From contig JBKHHW010000157.1 in the NCBI GenBank assembly GCA_046538945.1, positions 1 through 7,626 of the forward strand: 7,626 bases of DNA, in the 5' to 3' direction. Each line of letters opens with the position of its first letter. Positions within the stretch are counted from its first letter, which is position 1. The translations under genes and the position numbers were made by a program. Shown here in pieces: positions 6,877 through 7,626 of the stretch. Origin of the DNA: JAEZKC01 sp046538945. Its GTDB lineage: Bacteria > Fibrobacterota > Chitinivibrionia > Chitinivibrionales > Chitinispirillaceae. The notes under the pieces were generated by a model, which saw only the letters and a program-made list of their open reading frames with translations, had not been told where the DNA came from and ran no database searches.

Positions 6877-7308
6877 TCAGTTCTGACCGGCCTTGTTTTC
6901 AACTTCGTTTTTCTTCTCCTGCAAGCGGGTCTGAAGCTTTCTGGCCTCCTCGATACGTTCCTGAAGCCTGGTCTGGATCTGCTGCTTTGCCGTCTCCATA
7001 TCAGCTTCGGCCTTATCGATTTCAGCAAGGGCTTTCTTTAGAGCGTTTTCCGCTTCTTCACGGGCTTGTTTCCTGGCCTGTTCCGATGCATTTTCCCCCA
7101 TGGTGGCAACCATGGTACGGGCCGCTTCCAAGGCCTGCTTAGCTTCCTGAAGTGTGTTCTGGACCTCAGGAGAGTTCAGCTGATCACCGATTTCGGACTG
7201 AAGCTGGATTCTAAGATCTTCCAGGTCGCCGGTGTTTTCGGGTACCTGAGCGGTTGCGGCAAAGGCGACCAGTGCTACTGCTGAGACGGTTACGATTAAG
7301 CGTTTCAT
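6877..7308 (-). CDS. Exported helical coiled-coil protein, first gene of the cluster
   Basis: This 143-aa protein has a strong signal peptide (MKRLIVTVSAVALVAFAATA|QV). The mature protein is almost entirely helical and rich in Ala, Glu, Gln, Lys and Arg. Residues about 30-137 have no proline after about position 47 and a heptad-like pattern (for example ARKQAREEAENALKKALAEI and IQTRLQERIEEARKLQTRL), so an elongated periplasmic coiled coil is likely. I see no named family; general resemblance to other periplasmic coiled-coil proteins is compositional only. The ATG at 7308 is fixed by AAAGGAG 6 bases upstream. A longer frame up to 7428 is rejected because it would run through the sigma-54 promoter. 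It is the first gene behind that promoter and is followed by a stem-loop, so it may be the most abundant product. Confidence 0.9.
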   Translation of the reverse strand: MKRLIVTVSAVALVAFAATAQVPENTGDLEDLRIQLQSEIGDQLNSPEVQNTLQEAKQALEAARTMVATMGENASEQARKQAREEAENALKKALAEIDKAEADMETAKQQIQTRLQERIEEARKLQTRLQEKKNEVENKAGQN

Positions 7309-7387
7309 GATAAACTCCTTTCGGGCGTTTTTTTGGTCTGAAACCGGTTGTCCGGACGCGGTTTTTCTTCTTACGACAGAACACATA

Positions 7388-7403
7388 TGCACAGACCGTG
7401 CCA
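7388..7403 (-). promoter_or_regulatory. Sigma-54 (-24/-12) promoter
   Basis: On the minus strand the bases read TGGCACG-GTCT-GTGCA against the consensus TGGCACG-N4-TTGCW. The -24 block is perfect, the GG (7402-7401) and GC (7390-7389) have exact spacing, and there is one mismatch (G for the first T of TTGC). A start near 7377 would leave a leader of about 69 bases before the ATG at 7308. The cluster itself encodes a sigma-54 activator, which supports the call. Confidence 0.75.
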
Positions 7404-7422
7404 AACCTGCAGCCACTATGAA

Positions 7423-7435
7423 AATCAATCGCTTA
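7423..7435 (+). promoter_or_regulatory. IHF-binding site candidate, promoter-proximal
   Basis: AATCAA-TCGC-TTA matches the IHF consensus WATCAANNNNTTR at every fixed position. It sits about 46-58 bp upstream of the predicted start, between the sigma-54 promoter and the palindromes. IHF usually bends DNA at this position to bring the bound activator onto the polymerase. Confidence 0.55.
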
Positions 7436-7443
7436 CAGAAAAA

Positions 7444-7473
7444 CCGGCCTACCCTGCAGAAATCTGAGGCCGG
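7444..7473. repeat. Inverted repeat, 7-bp arms
   Basis: CCGGCCT (7444-7450) and AGGCCGG (7467-7473) are perfect inverted arms around a 16-base interval that contains the CAGAAATCTG palindrome. It could be part of the enhancer, or a stem-loop in a transcript from the upstream promoter. Confidence 0.4.
7457..7466. promoter_or_regulatory. Palindrome, candidate activator half of an enhancer
   Basis: CAGA-AA-TCTG is a perfect 4+2+4 palindrome about 80-89 bp upstream of the predicted start. It shares the core GAAATC and the AA centre with the palindrome at 7473-7484; the centres are 17 bp apart. It is a candidate binding site for the Fis-type helix-turn-helix of the activator encoded at 6-1811. 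Confidence 0.4.
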
Positions 7474-7484
7474 GTGAAATCACC
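7473..7484. promoter_or_regulatory. Palindrome, candidate activator-binding site
   Basis: GGTGA-AA-TCACC is a perfect 5+2+5 palindrome about 96-107 bp upstream of the predicted start, within the usual range for sigma-54 enhancers. It shares GAAATC with the palindrome at 7457-7466, as expected for paired dimer sites of one regulator. The regulator is inferred. Confidence 0.45.
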
Positions 7485-7517
7485 ACACAAACAGACCCAC
7501 CCATCTGCTGTCCTCCT

Positions 7518-7547
7518 ATTATACACCATATTCAGCAATTAAATCAA
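7518..7547 (-). promoter_or_regulatory. Possible sigma-70-type promoter
   Basis: The minus strand has TTGATT (7547-7542), an 18-base gap and a perfect TATAAT (7523-7518). Transcription would start near 7511 and give a leader of about 200 bases before the first gene. It could supply basal expression that keeps kinase and activator present before sigma-54 induction. The -35 is only 4 of 6 and the spacer is long, so this is weaker than the -24/-12 call. Confidence 0.3.
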
Positions 7548-7554
7548 GGACTTA
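7542..7554 (+). promoter_or_regulatory. Second IHF-binding site candidate
   Basis: AATCAA-GGAC-TTA is a second perfect match to WATCAANNNNTTR in the same orientation as the one at 7423. It lies about 165-177 bp upstream of the predicted sigma-54 start, so its role is less obvious than that of the proximal site. It overlaps the -35-like element of the possible vegetative promoter at 7518-7547. Confidence 0.35.
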
Positions 7555-7573
7555 GGGCAGGTGTGGGGAAGAC

Positions 7574-7598
7574 ACCACAGTTTTTCGGATAACCACAG
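7574..7598 (+). repeat. Direct repeat ACCACAG, 18 bp apart
   Basis: ACCACAG occurs at 7574-7580 and 7592-7598, with a related ACCACAC at 7482-7488. The 18-bp period places the two on roughly similar faces of the helix. They may be a second regulator site or belong to an upstream neighbour outside the window. Confidence 0.25.
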
Positions 7599-7626
7599 AA
7601 GAACAGTTTGGAGAAAAAAGGTGCTC

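Larger units (their letters stand above)
7309..7626 (-). other. Control region upstream of the cluster
   Basis: This 318-base stretch holds no convincing gene. Reading towards the first ATG it contains the ACCACAG repeats, the distal IHF-like site, a possible TATAAT promoter, two GAAATC palindromes, the proximal IHF-like site, the sigma-54 promoter, an imperfect leader hairpin (arms 7341-7346 and 7359-7364) and the ribosome site AAAGGAG (7315-7321). This density of elements sets it apart from the short gaps elsewhere. Confidence 0.6.

Noticed and set aside
7341..7370. Plus-strand terminator (AAACCG...CGGTTTTTC)
   Set aside because: No plus-strand gene lies upstream of it. It is more simply a hairpin in the leader of the minus-strand transcript.
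7309..7428. N-terminal extension of the coiled-coil gene to an ATG at 7428
   Set aside because: The signal peptide begins at the 7308 ATG, which has AAAGGAG at the right distance. The extension would run through the sigma-54 promoter.
7433..7504. A 23-codon frame on the minus strand with AGGAGG 7 bases before its ATG, a possible leader peptide
   Set aside because: It overlaps the palindromes, and the adjacent TATAAT would start transcription at or inside the AGGAGG, so it would lack its ribosome site in that transcript. The composition is not convincingly coding.
7574..7600. DnaA boxes suggested by the CCACAG / GGATAACCACAG repeats
   Set aside because: The TTATNCACA consensus is not met on either strand, and there is no AT-rich unwinding region or origin gene nearby.
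7592..7626. Start of a divergent plus-strand gene at GTG 7621 with GGAG 7 bases upstream
   Set aside because: Only two codons are visible before the window ends, so it cannot be supported.

Overview
The window reads as one long gene cluster. Seven genes, all on the minus strand, are transcribed from about 7.38 kb down to base 6, with gaps of 37-87 bases in the first part and overlapping start/stop codons in the last part. No convincing plus-strand gene is present. Base composition is about half G+C by eye. Most of the products are exported (Sec signal peptides, a probable lipoprotein, a beta-rich probable outer-membrane protein), so the host is a diderm bacterium. A sigma-54 activator with an FHA domain, a Hanks-type kinase with a PEGA-like tail, and a C-terminal tail with YDLRGK and KGAYLL motifs together suggest Fibrobacterota (Chitinivibrio/Chitinispirillum side) or a similar phylum. 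This placement is a low-to-moderate confidence inference.

Layout in transcription order: 7309-7626 is a non-coding control region. 6877-7308 encodes an exported helical/coiled-coil protein of 143 aa. 6400-6789 encodes a small exported protein of 129 aa. 5646-6362 encodes an exported 238-aa protein with a sorting-like tail. 3959-5581 encodes a 540-aa protein with a signal peptide, a helical TPR-like N-terminus and a beta-rich barrel-like remainder. 3163-3906 encodes a membrane-anchored TPR protein. 1808-3166 encodes a Ser/Thr kinase with one transmembrane helix and a PEGA-like extracytoplasmic domain. 6-1811 encodes an FHA-GAF-AAA+-Fis sigma-54 activator. The last three genes are linked by GTGA and ATGA overlaps and are probably translationally coupled.

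The most striking point is the control region. It holds a sigma-54 (-24/-12) promoter with exact spacing and one mismatch in the core. About 20 bp upstream is a perfect IHF consensus, and about 80-107 bp upstream of the predicted start are two short palindromes that share a GAAATC core. This is the standard layout of an enhancer-dependent promoter, and the last gene of the same cluster encodes an enhancer-binding protein. The simplest model, which is inference, is a self-regulating envelope circuit: the kinase senses something outside the cytoplasmic membrane, signals to the FHA-GAF activator, and the activator switches on sigma-54 transcription of the exported proteins and of the signalling genes. 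I do not recognise this exact combination as a named system.
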